A DNA stretch of 64,000 bases, from NCBI GenBank assembly GCA_965238125.1, contig OZ250179.1, positions 5,828,001-5,892,000 of the forward strand, given 5' to 3'. Shown one piece after another: positions 44,081 through 52,354 of the stretch. Position numbers and translations under genes: made by a program. Source of the stretch: UBA6623 sp965238125 (GTDB lineage: Bacteria > Acidobacteriota > Terriglobia > Bryobacterales > UBA6623). Under the pieces are notes generated by a model. That model saw only the letters and a program-made list of their open reading frames with translations, ran no database searches and had not been told where the DNA came from. How positions within the stretch are numbered: the stretch's first letter is position 1; the number at the start of each line of letters is the position of its first letter.

Positions 44081-45133
44081 CTAGAGCGCCATCACGAGTT
44101 GTTCCATGATGACGCGGTCGTTGGGGCGTTCGCGTCGTAGGTCGCGATCGGCTGCCCCGAGGCGGATCAGCGCTTGCTCGAGCCTTCGCGGCGAAAAGTG
44201 TCGGCCGATCTCCACTAATTGGCGCGCTCTGGGCGGCCACATCCGAATGCCGTACTGCTTCGAGAGCGACATCACTTGCTGAGAAGTGCGCGCGCCCTGC
44301 TCTTTCATCGCCAGCGCCTGCCGGAATAGGCTGGCGATCAAGTTGACCTGCATGGGCCAGGAAACGCCCGTCTCGGCCAAGGTGTCGACAATGTCGAGCG
44401 CCCCCACTCGATCGCCGTGGGCCAAGGCATCGGAAAATTCGAAAACGCCGCGCCGACGCGCTTCGGGAATGAGCGTTTCGAGGTCGGCGGCTCCGACCGC
44501 GCGCTCGCTTCCCACATAGAGGGACAGCTTTTCGAGTTCATTGGACAGGCGCGCCATGTCGCCGCCCAGCATTTCGACCAAGTCGCTCAACGACGAGGAG
44601 TCGATCCGGAGGCCCAACTGCTTGGCCCGGGCCGACGATTCGCGCAACGCCTGATCGGCCGTGAGCCTCTTCATCTCCACGATTTCGCAGGCGCTTCCGA
44701 AGAGTTTGACCAGGCGGTCGATTTTCGATTTGTCGTCGCGCTCGCTCAGGTCAAAACGGGTGGATTCGAAAAGCACGACGGTACCGGGGGTGGGGCTTTC
44801 GGCGTAGCTTCGCAGGGCATCGAAAGGCTCGGCCGCCTTGGCGCCGGTTCCGCGGGGGGTCGCCGCCTCCGCTTGCGCGCCAACAAGCAGGCGGGCGGAG
44901 GCGAAAAGCGACATCGTTCGGGCTTGGTCGATGAGGGCGGCGAGCGATTGTTCGCTGAGATCGATTTCGGCGAGCCCTTCGGGGCTTACTGTTTCGACGG
45001 CGGATTCGCCGAGTACGGCGCGCGTCAAAGCTTGACGGCAGCGGTCGCGATAGAACAATTCGTTGCCCACGAAGAGGTAAACCGGTTGGGGCTCGGTTTT
45101 CTTGAGGCTGTCGAGAAATTGTTTCGCGGTCAT
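44081..45133 (-). CDS. holA: DNA polymerase III delta subunit
   Basis: Subunit of the clamp loader that opens the beta clamp. The 350-aa protein starts MTAKQFLDSLKKTEPQPVYL; YLFVGNELFYRDRCRQAL is the typical N-terminus. The middle AAA-like domain has FASARLLVG, and the C-terminal part SDALAHGDRVGALDIVDTLA and PMQVNLIASLFRQALAMKEQ matches HolA. Length is normal. Downstream of lptE on the same strand. Confidence 0.93.
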   Translation of the reverse strand: MTAKQFLDSLKKTEPQPVYLFVGNELFYRDRCRQALTRAVLGESAVETVSPEGLAEIDLSEQSLAALIDQARTMSLFASARLLVGAQAEAATPRGTGAKAAEPFDALRSYAESPTPGTVVLFESTRFDLSERDDKSKIDRLVKLFGSACEIVEMKRLTADQALRESSARAKQLGLRIDSSSLSDLVEMLGGDMARLSNELEKLSLYVGSERAVGAADLETLIPEARRRGVFEFSDALAHGDRVGALDIVDTLAETGVSWPMQVNLIASLFRQALAMKEQGARTSQQVMSLSKQYGIRMWPPRARQLVEIGRHFSPRRLEQALIRLGAADRDLRRERPNDRVIMEQLVMAL

Positions 45134-45189
45134 GGCCGATGTCGGTTGAGCGGGCCCGCGGGTGCGCCCGGTGTCACCATTCTCATGCG

Positions 45190-45780
45190 CTAAAAGCCGC
45201 TCAGGACGGCCGAGACCAGATCCCTCGCAACGCCTTGGCTTGTGCGAACCAAAGCGGCCTCTCGTTCCTCGAAATAAGCTTCGGCCGAGGTGGTCACCTC
45301 GTACCTTTCGCGATGCTGGAAGAGCGGGTTTTCGTAGAGAACTTCGCCGCTGCGCCGGTCGCGCAAGACGATGTGGACGTGCGTGATGGTCGAGACGCTG
45401 GTGGCGCGTCCGCTGACGGGATCGAAGATCACCGGATAGACCAGGAAGTTCAGAACCGTCCCGTCGAGAGTAGCGTCGGCGTTCTTATCGTCGTGGACAA
45501 TTTGATAGCGCGTGCGGGAGATGAATTCGCGGACGACCCACTGCGTCAAGTGTTGTTCGATCTTGTATTCCGTGGTGGCGTTTTGAAACGTCCTGATGGA
45601 AACGCTTTGAATGCGATCGGGAATCGTATTCGCCGAGCCGACGAGGCGATAGCCGCAGGAAGCGGCGAGAGCGGCGCACAAGATCCCCGGCATCAGCGGT
45701 TTCCAGGAAATCGGCAACGGTCGGCCGAAGAATCTCGACGCCCAAGGACTGCGGGTCGATCGCATCGCGAGCCGTTTCAT
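45190..45780 (-). CDS. lptE: LPS-assembly lipoprotein LptE
   Basis: Outer-membrane lipoprotein that plugs LptD and delivers LPS. The 196-aa protein has a signal with lipobox LAASC and GYRLVGSANTIPDRIQSVSI, FQNATTEYKIEQHLTQWVVR and YPVIFDPVSGRATSVST, typical of the LptE/lipoprotein B family. The ATG overlaps the pssA stop (ATGA). The upstream frame is open but not coding. It implies a diderm with LPS or a related outer-membrane lipid. Confidence 0.85.
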   Translation of the reverse strand: MKRLAMRSTRSPWASRFFGRPLPISWKPLMPGILCAALAASCGYRLVGSANTIPDRIQSVSIRTFQNATTEYKIEQHLTQWVVREFISRTRYQIVHDDKNADATLDGTVLNFLVYPVIFDPVSGRATSVSTITHVHIVLRDRRSGEVLYENPLFQHRERYEVTTSAEAYFEEREAALVRTSQGVARDLVSAVLSGF

Positions 45781-46652
45781 TGACCCTCGGCGGTGGATTC
45801 GCGAGGGTGCTGTTCGGCTCGACCGCGGGCAGCTCGCCGCAGCAGTCCGCCGATGCGCGTCAGGATTCCGCTGACCACGAATCCCGAGGCCATGGCCAAC
45901 AGCACGGGCTGTGAAAAATTCCAAATCAAATAAATAGTCGTCGCGAGCGAAACGACCATCAGCAGCGCAGGCATGCGCGAGAAACCCATGTCCTTGAAGC
46001 TGGCGTAGCGCCAGGTGGAAATCATCAAGAAGGCCAGCAGCGCGATGAGCGCCAGCCACAACACGCCCCACGGCAGCCAGTCTTGAATCGGATAGCCTCC
46101 GCAAAAGTGGACGATGGCAGCCAGCATCCCCGCCGCCGGCGGAATCGGCAAGCCGACGAAATAGCGCCGATCCGGGCGGCCCGGGTTCTTCGGCCGCGGG
46201 TTGGTTTGCACGTTGAAACGCGCCAGGCGGGCCGCGCCGCAGGTCAGGTAAAGAAAAGCCATCAAGTACCCGATCGCGGGCAGCCAGTCAGCAAACCACA
46301 AGTCCTGACGCATTTCCGGCGCGCGGATTCCCCAAGCGAAAGCCAGCGTTGCCGGCGCCACGCCGAAGGTGATGACGTCGGCCAGCGAATCGATCTCGCG
46401 TCCGAAGTCGCTGGTGGCGTTCGTCATGCGGGCGATGCGGCCGTCCATGCCGTCGGTAAATACGGCGAGACCGATCGCCAGCGCGGCGTGATCATAAAGG
46501 CGGGCCGCTTCGTTGACGGCCTCGGGCGGCAGCGAGATCGCCTGCACGGTTTTCATCAGGCAGTAATAGCCGCAAAAAAGGGTACCCGTCGTAAACAGCG
46601 TCGGCAACGCGTAGGCGCGATGACGATTCTTTCGCGGTTTCGTTTCATTCAT
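45777..46652 (-). CDS. pssA: CDP-diacylglycerol-serine O-phosphatidyltransferase
   Basis: Makes phosphatidylserine from CDP-diacylglycerol and serine. The 291-aa CDP-alcohol phosphotransferase has DGMDGRIARMTNATSDFGRE and IDSLADVITFG, the DGxxAR...G...D...D signature, and six or so helices. Psd follows the same pathway and lies 141 bp upstream on the same strand. It overlaps lptE by four bases. Confidence 0.93.
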   Translation of the reverse strand: MNETKPRKNRHRAYALPTLFTTGTLFCGYYCLMKTVQAISLPPEAVNEAARLYDHAALAIGLAVFTDGMDGRIARMTNATSDFGREIDSLADVITFGVAPATLAFAWGIRAPEMRQDLWFADWLPAIGYLMAFLYLTCGAARLARFNVQTNPRPKNPGRPDRRYFVGLPIPPAAGMLAAIVHFCGGYPIQDWLPWGVLWLALIALLAFLMISTWRYASFKDMGFSRMPALLMVVSLATTIYLIWNFSQPVLLAMASGFVVSGILTRIGGLLRRAARGRAEQHPRESTAEGQ

Positions 46653-46681
46653 GACGACAGCTCAACCTGACTTTCAACCCC

Positions 46682-46775
46682 GAAAAAATGGGGGACAGTC
46701 CACTTCGCGCCGAACAAGCTTCTTGATTCAATAGAACCTGTTCGGTCGGCGCTCGGTACAGTCCCCATTTTTTCT
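46682..46775. repeat. Palindromic element with GAAAAAATGGGG / CCCCATTTTTTC ends
   Basis: A ~94-bp inverted repeat between psd and pssA. Outer stems are GAAAAAATGGGG and CCCCATTTTTTC, and inner parts include CGCGCCGAAC and GTTCGGTCGGCGC. It contains the same GGGGACAGTCC theme as family P. It may attenuate psd-pssA transcription or be a REP-type element. Confidence 0.65.
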
Positions 46776-46793
46776 TTCAATCATGAAGACAAC

Positions 46794-47423
46794 CTAACTT
46801 GCAAAGGCTCCGGCGGGATCCTCACTTCTCTTTGTCGCCAAGACGGAACTTCCACCCCGGACCCTATCCCCCACACCGACCGAAAGGTCCCATTCCGGGC
46901 CCAGGTCAATGTCGACGCGCGAACCGAATTTGATGAGTCCGAAGCGTTCGCCCTTGCGCACTTCGTCGCCGACTCGCTTGTCGCATAAAATACGGCGCGC
47001 GATGAGCCCGGCAATCTGTTTAACGGTAACACGGGTGGCGCCGTCTTCAATCGTCAAACTATTCTGTTCATTTTGCGTGGAGGCCGCCTCGAGGTGCGCA
47101 AGCTTGAATGAGCCGCGGTGGTATTCCACCGACGTCACTACGCCGCTGACCGGGATGCGGTTGACGTGGACATCGAAAATGTTGAGGAACACGCTCACGC
47201 GCCAGGCGCCGTCGCCGAGATCGCGAATGTGAGTGACTCTTCCGTCCGCCGGCGAGACGGCGACCGGGCCGGACGGGATCGAGCGATCGGGGTCTCGGAA
47301 GAAATACAGGCAAAAGGCCCCGCTGGCAAACAAGGGAACGGCCGTGGACGTGCCCAACCAAAAAGAGACGAGCAATCCCGTCAGGCCGAACCCCACGCCG
47401 TAATAGATGCCGTCGCGAACCAT
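46794..47423 (-). CDS. psd: Phosphatidylserine decarboxylase (short proenzyme)
   Basis: Converts phosphatidylserine to phosphatidylethanolamine. The 209-aa enzyme is the short archaeal/bacterial type: two N-terminal helices, FFRDPDRSIP, SVFLNIFDVHVNRIPVSG and the self-cleavage site FGSRVDI (Ser gives the pyruvoyl group). ADGRV is also present. The start at 47423 gives a transmembrane anchor. First gene of psd-pssA-lptE-holA. Confidence 0.9.
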   Translation of the reverse strand: MVRDGIYYGVGFGLTGLLVSFWLGTSTAVPLFASGAFCLYFFRDPDRSIPSGPVAVSPADGRVTHIRDLGDGAWRVSVFLNIFDVHVNRIPVSGVVTSVEYHRGSFKLAHLEAASTQNEQNSLTIEDGATRVTVKQIAGLIARRILCDKRVGDEVRKGERFGLIKFGSRVDIDLGPEWDLSVGVGDRVRGGSSVLATKRSEDPAGAFAS

Positions 47424-47573
47424 GGCGGACCCGGGTGGGCGCGGTGGGCCGAGGTTACCTTCGGCATCCGCGCCGCCCGTTCACGGCCATTATATCAGCG
47501 GCCCTTGGTCCTCTCTCCCTGCGGCGGCGCTTGGTTTCTCCGCGCCGGAAACGCGGCGAGGGTTGCTTTTTGT

Positions 47574-48204
47574 CTATTCTCCGCGGCGCACTACGCCTAG
47601 ACGCAACCCGACGCTGCGCAGAATGTTCGAATCGAGATCCTGTTGCGCCGCGATAGCGTCGACACTCCCTTGGAGATTCGTAATCATCCCCGCCAAGCGA
47701 TCCACGTCAAGCATGCGCAACTGACCGCGCATCAATCCCCCCGGTTGGCTGCCGGCATGAACGTTTACGTAGAATCCGCCGGGATTCTCCAACACGGAGC
47801 TCACGACGGCAAGGCCGGCTGCATCCGTCATCGAGACCTGCCGCCAGATTCGGACGGGTTCGGGACCGGCCGGCACGGGGTCGCCTCCGAATTCCAGCCC
47901 TGACGGGATACGAAGGGGACCATTTTCTCCGGCGGCTCCTTCGTGAATGTGGATCGCCAACACGGCATCGGGTTCGGCGGGGCGAACCTGAACGGTGAAC
48001 GTTACAAACGCCCAGATCAAAGCGCCGTAGTCGTCGCGTTGAAGATGAAATTGTACGGTGGCGCCGCCCTCCGCATCCATCCCCGCAAGAGACGGTACCT
48101 CTTTGATGGGGCTGAGAGGCGCGCTAAGGTAGACGGTTTCTACGGTGTCCGCCGGCCAGCGGAACAACCAACAGTAAAGCCAAGAAAGGTATCGCGATTT
48201 TCAT
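47574..48204 (-). pseudogene. Secreted CHRD-domain protein with a one-base frameshift
   Basis: AAGGAGAGACC precedes the ATG at 48204. Signal MKIAIPFLALLLVVPLAG is followed by a frame break near 48149-48154, where one extra G in GCCGGCGGACACC shifts the frame. The mature part then reads TVETVYLSAPLSPIKEVPSL and the CHRD fold (AIHIHEGAAGENGPLRIP; GGFYVNVHAGSQPGGLMRGQ). CHRD domains occur in extracellular proteins of unknown binding role. It could be a sequencing error. Confidence 0.7.
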
Positions 48205-48576
48205 AGGTCTCTCCTTTTGAATTCGTCACTAGTGAATTCTCGGCGCAAGGAGCCGACCCGGACAGCGCTGTTCCATGGCTGGTGTGTTTCCTCCGCCGTG
48301 CCGTCTTATTGCTTCCCTTCTCGGCGGACGTAGGAGGACACATTCGTACCGCTATGGCACTCGACCCTATGATTTCGTTCGAAAGAACGAATATCCCCGG
48401 ACAGCGGCGACCGTACTCAACCCCTTGAAACGAGCACCGCAGTTATACTCGCACCCAAGAGGGAGTGCAAGCGAAAAACAGTCGATCCGTGTAAACTCTC
48501 CGACTCCGATGTAGGGTGCTGACTATGACGGCAGGACAGGGGCTGTGAAAGAAAAGCGCCGGGATGAAAGAGCCCC
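48205..48576. other. Intergenic stretch with two palindromes
   Basis: It holds the CHRD leader. TCACTAGTGA (48226-48235) is a perfect palindrome just upstream of the ribosome site, and TTCGTTC-GAAA-GAACGAA (48374-48391) is a seven-bp stem. No further gene is supported. Confidence 0.45.
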
Positions 48577-49425
48577 TTAGGAGCCCGCCACGACGGGATT
48601 GCGAAGCTCGCCGATGCCTTCGATCGAGATGGCGACGTCGTCGCCGGGTTTCATGAAGATCGGAGGCTTACGGGCCATGCCGACGCCGGGAGGCGTGCCG
48701 GTCGAAACGATGTCGCCGGGGACGAGCGTCATCACTTTCGACAGATATTCGATCAGCGCCGGGATATCGAAAATGAATTGCTTCGTGTTGGAATCCTGCA
48801 ACACCTGTCCGTTGAGTTCCAAACTGATGCGCAGATTGTGGGGATCGGGTATCTCGTCCTTGGCGACCAGCTCGGGCCCCATCGGACCGAACGTGTCGAA
48901 AGTCTTCCCGATCGTCCATTGCGAGGTGGCGAGCTGGTAGTCGCGCGCGCTGACGTCATGGACGATCGTGTAGCCGAAGACGTGCTCCTCCCATTTTTCG
49001 GCGGGGATGTTCTTTCCGCGCTTGCCGATCACGAAGGCGAATTCGGCTTCGTAGTCCACTTGGTTGGAAACCGGCGGCAACTCGATCGGCTGACCGGGGC
49101 CGGTGACGGCGTTGCTGTATTTCGTGAAGACGATCGGCGTGGTGGGAATGTCCATGCCCGATTCGATGGCATGGTCGCGGTAGTTCAAACCGATGCAGAT
49201 GAATTTCGGCGGCACGGGGATCGGCGCCTGCAACGTCACGTCGGCGCGACGGATCGTCTCTCCGGGGTTCGCCGCCAGATCGTTGGCGGCGGCGACGGCG
49301 ACGTCACCGGCCTCGAGAAATGACAATACGTCGGAATAGCCGGCCGCGGCCAGATCGATGATTCGGTCGCCGGAAACCAGCCCGGCCCTCGAACCGGTTC
49401 CGGTGGTGAACGTAACGAGTCGCAT
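48577..49425 (-). CDS. Fumarylacetoacetate hydrolase-family protein
   Basis: A 282-aa FAH-family protein. FICIGLNYRDHAIE, VDYEAEFAFVIGKRGKNI (metal-binding Glu and Asp region), VHDVSARDYQ and GDIVSTGTPPGVGMARKPPI define the family, which includes oxaloacetate decarboxylases, acylpyruvases and 2-hydroxyhepta-diene isomerases. The ATG at 49425 gives the family N-terminus MRLVTF. No catabolic cluster around it, so the substrate is open. Confidence 0.87.
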   Translation of the reverse strand: MRLVTFTTGTGSRAGLVSGDRIIDLAAAGYSDVLSFLEAGDVAVAAANDLAANPGETIRRADVTLQAPIPVPPKFICIGLNYRDHAIESGMDIPTTPIVFTKYSNAVTGPGQPIELPPVSNQVDYEAEFAFVIGKRGKNIPAEKWEEHVFGYTIVHDVSARDYQLATSQWTIGKTFDTFGPMGPELVAKDEIPDPHNLRISLELNGQVLQDSNTKQFIFDIPALIEYLSKVMTLVPGDIVSTGTPPGVGMARKPPIFMKPGDDVAISIEGIGELRNPVVAGS

Positions 49426-49828
49426 GGATTTCAGCTCTTTCCGTTGCTTCGCGAGAGGTTCCCGAGGAACGCCCCGGCACCCGGGAGGGTCTTCCTCGGC
49501 AGGGTCTTCCATAGTAGCGTCCGAGACGACGGGGCGGCTACCCTGTCCGGGCGACTCGCGTTGCCAAGGGTTTGGAGCCCGCGCGAACCTGATGTCCCGC
49601 GACGGCCGGCGGGAGCGGTCTATGCTTCATCGGGGAGCCGTTATCGGCCTCTTTCACCCATGGCTATCCCCCTTGAGATCAATCGTCTAACCCATCCAAG
49701 GTATAGACTCTGTTGAAATCGCGGACAGATACACAGCCGCGTGTAAATCTCCGATTGAAGGGTGAACAATGCCGCGCCCCGGGTCGTCGCGGCGGCTGGC
49801 GGCGAATCATGCTCGCGCTCGACCGCTC
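49426..49828. other. Intergenic stretch upstream of the sigma-54 activator
   Basis: About 400 bp between divergent genes; it should contain both promoters. I see no strong consensus box, repeat or RNA. Confidence 0.4.
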
Positions 49829-51214
49829 ATGAACGAACAGTGCCGAATTCTGCAGGTTGGGCTGCCCGAATCGCTCGACATGGCCCTCGAGGAGCAGTTC
49901 CGCCGGGCCGGGTGGAAAAGTGACTGGGTCCAGACCGCGGCGGAAGGCCTGCGCGCGCTTGACTCGGGGGTGTTTGACGTCATGGTTTTTGCGACCACCG
50001 TGGAAGACCCCTTGCCGGAGCGGTTAACCGAGGAAGCGCTGCGCCGTCGGGCGGCTCCGGCGGTCTTGGCGCTGTCGCAACAACCGAATTATTCGGAGGC
50101 GTGTCGGCTGGCCCGCTTCGGCATCGTCGATTATCTCGGGATCCCCGAAGAAGAGCCGTTTCCGCTGGATTGGATCGAGGAGCGAGTTCGCCTGGCTTGG
50201 GAAGACCGGGCGGCGAACGACCGGGCGAACGATGCGGCGGACGCCGAACCGCGCTTGGTCGGCGAGAGCGAGCTGATGCGGAGTGTCAAGCGGCTGATTG
50301 GGATTGTCGCGCCGCGTCGGTCAACGGTCTTGATTTGCGGTCCGACCGGAACGGGCAAAGAGCTGGTCGCGAAGGCAATCCACGGCGCGTCGCCGCGCGC
50401 GGGTCACCCGCTGGTTACGGTGAACTGCGGGGCGATCCCGGAGAGCCTGATGGAAGCGGAACTATTCGGGCACGTCAAGGGCGCCTTCAGCGGCGCGATC
50501 GCCAATCGGACGGGGCGATTCGAACAGGCCCACAAGGGCACGATCTTCCTCGATGAAGTTGGGGAGATGCCTCCCGATATGCAGGCCAAACTGCTGCGGG
50601 TGTTGCAGGAAAGGGAGTTTCAGCGTGTCGGCAGTTCGGACACGACGACGGTCGATGTTCGGGTTGTCGCGGCGACCAATCGCGACCTGCACGAGATGGT
50701 CGAGCAGGGTGAATTCCGCGAAGACCTCTACTATCGGCTGCATGTGATTCCAATTTCGCTGCCGACCTTGGGACGGCGGCTTGAAGACGTTCCCGGGTTG
50801 GTCGAGCACTTGCTTGAACGCGTGTGTGCTCGCGAGCACCTGCCCCGAAAACGGCTCAGCGCGGAGGGGCTTGAGCGGCTGACCGAATATCACTGGCCGG
50901 GCAATGTTCGCCAGCTCGAGAACGCCGTCGAAAAGGCCGTCGCCCTCAGCGAAGACCGATCCATGCTCTACCCCAGCGATTTCCCCCTGCCGCGCTTTTC
51001 GGTCCGACGTGGGCCGGGAGCGGCGCCGGAGATCCAACTACCCCAGGCCGGACTTGACTTCGACGCGGTCGTGACCGAGTTGGAGCGCAGCCTGCTCAAA
51101 CAGGCCCTCGACCGCTCGGCCGGCAACAAGAAACAAGCCGCTGATTTGCTGGGGATCAAGCGTACGACGTTTGCCGCCAAGTGGCGTGTGCTGGAGCGGG
51201 CGGCGGGGGCTTAG
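49829..51214 (+). CDS. Sigma-54-dependent transcriptional activator with degenerate receiver
   Basis: A 461-aa NtrC-family regulator (start at 49829, MNEQCRILQVGLP). N-terminal ~120 residues fold like a response-regulator receiver, but the phosphoacceptor position is not an Asp in the usual context (FDVMVFATTVEDP). The AAA+ domain has Walker A GPTGTGKE, GAFSGA instead of GAFTGA in the sigma-54-contact loop, Walker B GTIFLDEVGEM and RLHVIPISLPTL. A Fis-type helix-turn-helix ends the protein (GNKKQAADLLGIKRTTFAAK). It drives RpoN promoters; a candidate sits at 3512. Confidence 0.93.
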   Translation: MNEQCRILQVGLPESLDMALEEQFRRAGWKSDWVQTAAEGLRALDSGVFDVMVFATTVEDPLPERLTEEALRRRAAPAVLALSQQPNYSEACRLARFGIVDYLGIPEEEPFPLDWIEERVRLAWEDRAANDRANDAADAEPRLVGESELMRSVKRLIGIVAPRRSTVLICGPTGTGKELVAKAIHGASPRAGHPLVTVNCGAIPESLMEAELFGHVKGAFSGAIANRTGRFEQAHKGTIFLDEVGEMPPDMQAKLLRVLQEREFQRVGSSDTTTVDVRVVAATNRDLHEMVEQGEFREDLYYRLHVIPISLPTLGRRLEDVPGLVEHLLERVCAREHLPRKRLSAEGLERLTEYHWPGNVRQLENAVEKAVALSEDRSMLYPSDFPLPRFSVRRGPGAAPEIQLPQAGLDFDAVVTELERSLLKQALDRSAGNKKQAADLLGIKRTTFAAKWRVLERAAGA

Positions 51215-51438
51215 GGTAGGGTTACCACGGCACATAAGACGGCCGGCCAACCAGAGTGGACGTCACGACGGGCGGACTCCACCGCCGCTCAAGCCCACTA
51301 TGAGCCGTTGGGGGCGCAGTGGGAACCATCCACCAACCGACGCTGATTTCCCCTTTTTCGCGACATGTTAGGATCGTACGATCGAGGCCTATGCGGCGAT
51401 CAAGGTCTCTCCTATATCTTTTTTGCGATATACTCTTT

Positions 51439-51837
51439 ATGGGAGTCGTCTGGACATTTTTTGGCTACGAAAGCCCCGCCGGTAATCGAGACGTTCAGCG
51501 ATGGATCGATGAGATCCCCGAGGCGGCTCATGACGAGCTCGAGGATACGCTCGACTACCTGGGGGTCTCGCCAAGGGACCTGTGGCGGCGTCCGGGTTTC
51601 GATTTGCTGGACGACGGCATTGCGGAGATACGGTTCAAGACATCGCGAAAGCAATACCGCGTCTTTGGCTGTTTCGGCCCTGAACGCCTGCAATTCACGA
51701 TGCTGATCGGCGCGACAAAGACTAGCGGGAAAGGGAAAGACAAATACAAACCCATGAACGCACGCAAGACCGCTCTTCGCCGGAAGAACGAGGTCGAAAG
51801 CCGTTCCGGGAGGACTCCACATGAAATCGAAATCTGA
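51439..51837 (+). CDS. HigB/RelE-like toxin of a type II toxin-antitoxin pair
   Basis: A 132-aa protein (start MGVVWTFFGYES at 51439). FDLLDDGIAEIRFKTSRKQY, YRVFGCFGPERLQFTMLIGA and TKTSGKGKDKYKP fit the phage Gp49-like/HigB branch of the RelE fold (ribonuclease toxins that cut mRNA on ribosomes). It overlaps the XRE-type antitoxin gene by 17 bp, with the toxin first, which is the HigBA order. Confidence 0.8.
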   Translation: MGVVWTFFGYESPAGNRDVQRWIDEIPEAAHDELEDTLDYLGVSPRDLWRRPGFDLLDDGIAEIRFKTSRKQYRVFGCFGPERLQFTMLIGATKTSGKGKDKYKPMNARKTALRRKNEVESRSGRTPHEIEI

Positions 51838-52294
51838 GAAGAAGGAGGGGCTTTGGAGGCGGCTTCGGCGCGGAAGAGAATCGCGCGGCCGTTTCGTGGA
51901 CTCTCATATTACGAAGGCCATCGGCTTCCAGATCCGCGCGATGCGGATGAAGGTAGGTTGGAGTCAACAAGAACTGGCTGAGGCATGTGGGATGACGCAA
52001 AATCAGATCTCGCGGCTGGAATCTTCCGATTACGGCAGACCAAGCATCACTACTCTCAAGAGAATCGCGAAGGCCTTCGACGTGGCGCTTATCGTAAGAT
52101 TTGCTCCCTTCAGTGAATTGGTAGATTGGACTGCCGACCTCGCCACGGAAACCCTGGATGTCAAGGATTTCTCCGCTGACGAGATCGATTCAACACCCGG
52201 CGACAAAGCCCCCGAGGTTCCAATGCGGCCCGTGCCGCGAGCCGTGATGCCGCCCGGGAAGAGCGCACACCCCGACACGGTCCGAAGTCGCTAA
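51821..52294 (+). CDS. XRE-family antitoxin (HigA-like)
   Basis: A 157-aa protein with helix-turn-helix ~40-95 (FQIRAMRMKVGWSQQELAEA; CGMTQNQISRLESSDYGRPS; TTLKRIAKAFDVAL), then a tail that may bind the toxin (LVDWTADLATETLDVKDFSA). It presumably neutralises the upstream toxin and represses their promoter. The 17-bp overlap means translation is coupled. Confidence 0.82.
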   Translation: MKSKSEKKEGLWRRLRRGRESRGRFVDSHITKAIGFQIRAMRMKVGWSQQELAEACGMTQNQISRLESSDYGRPSITTLKRIAKAFDVALIVRFAPFSELVDWTADLATETLDVKDFSADEIDSTPGDKAPEVPMRPVPRAVMPPGKSAHPDTVRSR

Positions 52295-52354
52295 AACCCC
52301 GCGAACAAGCGCGCGCTCGGCGGAGAGCCATCACCCGCGGCCCGAGGGTTGCCG

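Noticed and set aside
48211..48240. Sequence resembling a cloning-vector site (GAATTC ... ACTAGTGAATTC)
   Set aside because: Only ~14 bases match, it sits in the leader of a gene with a normal ribosome site, and no other vector sequence is present.
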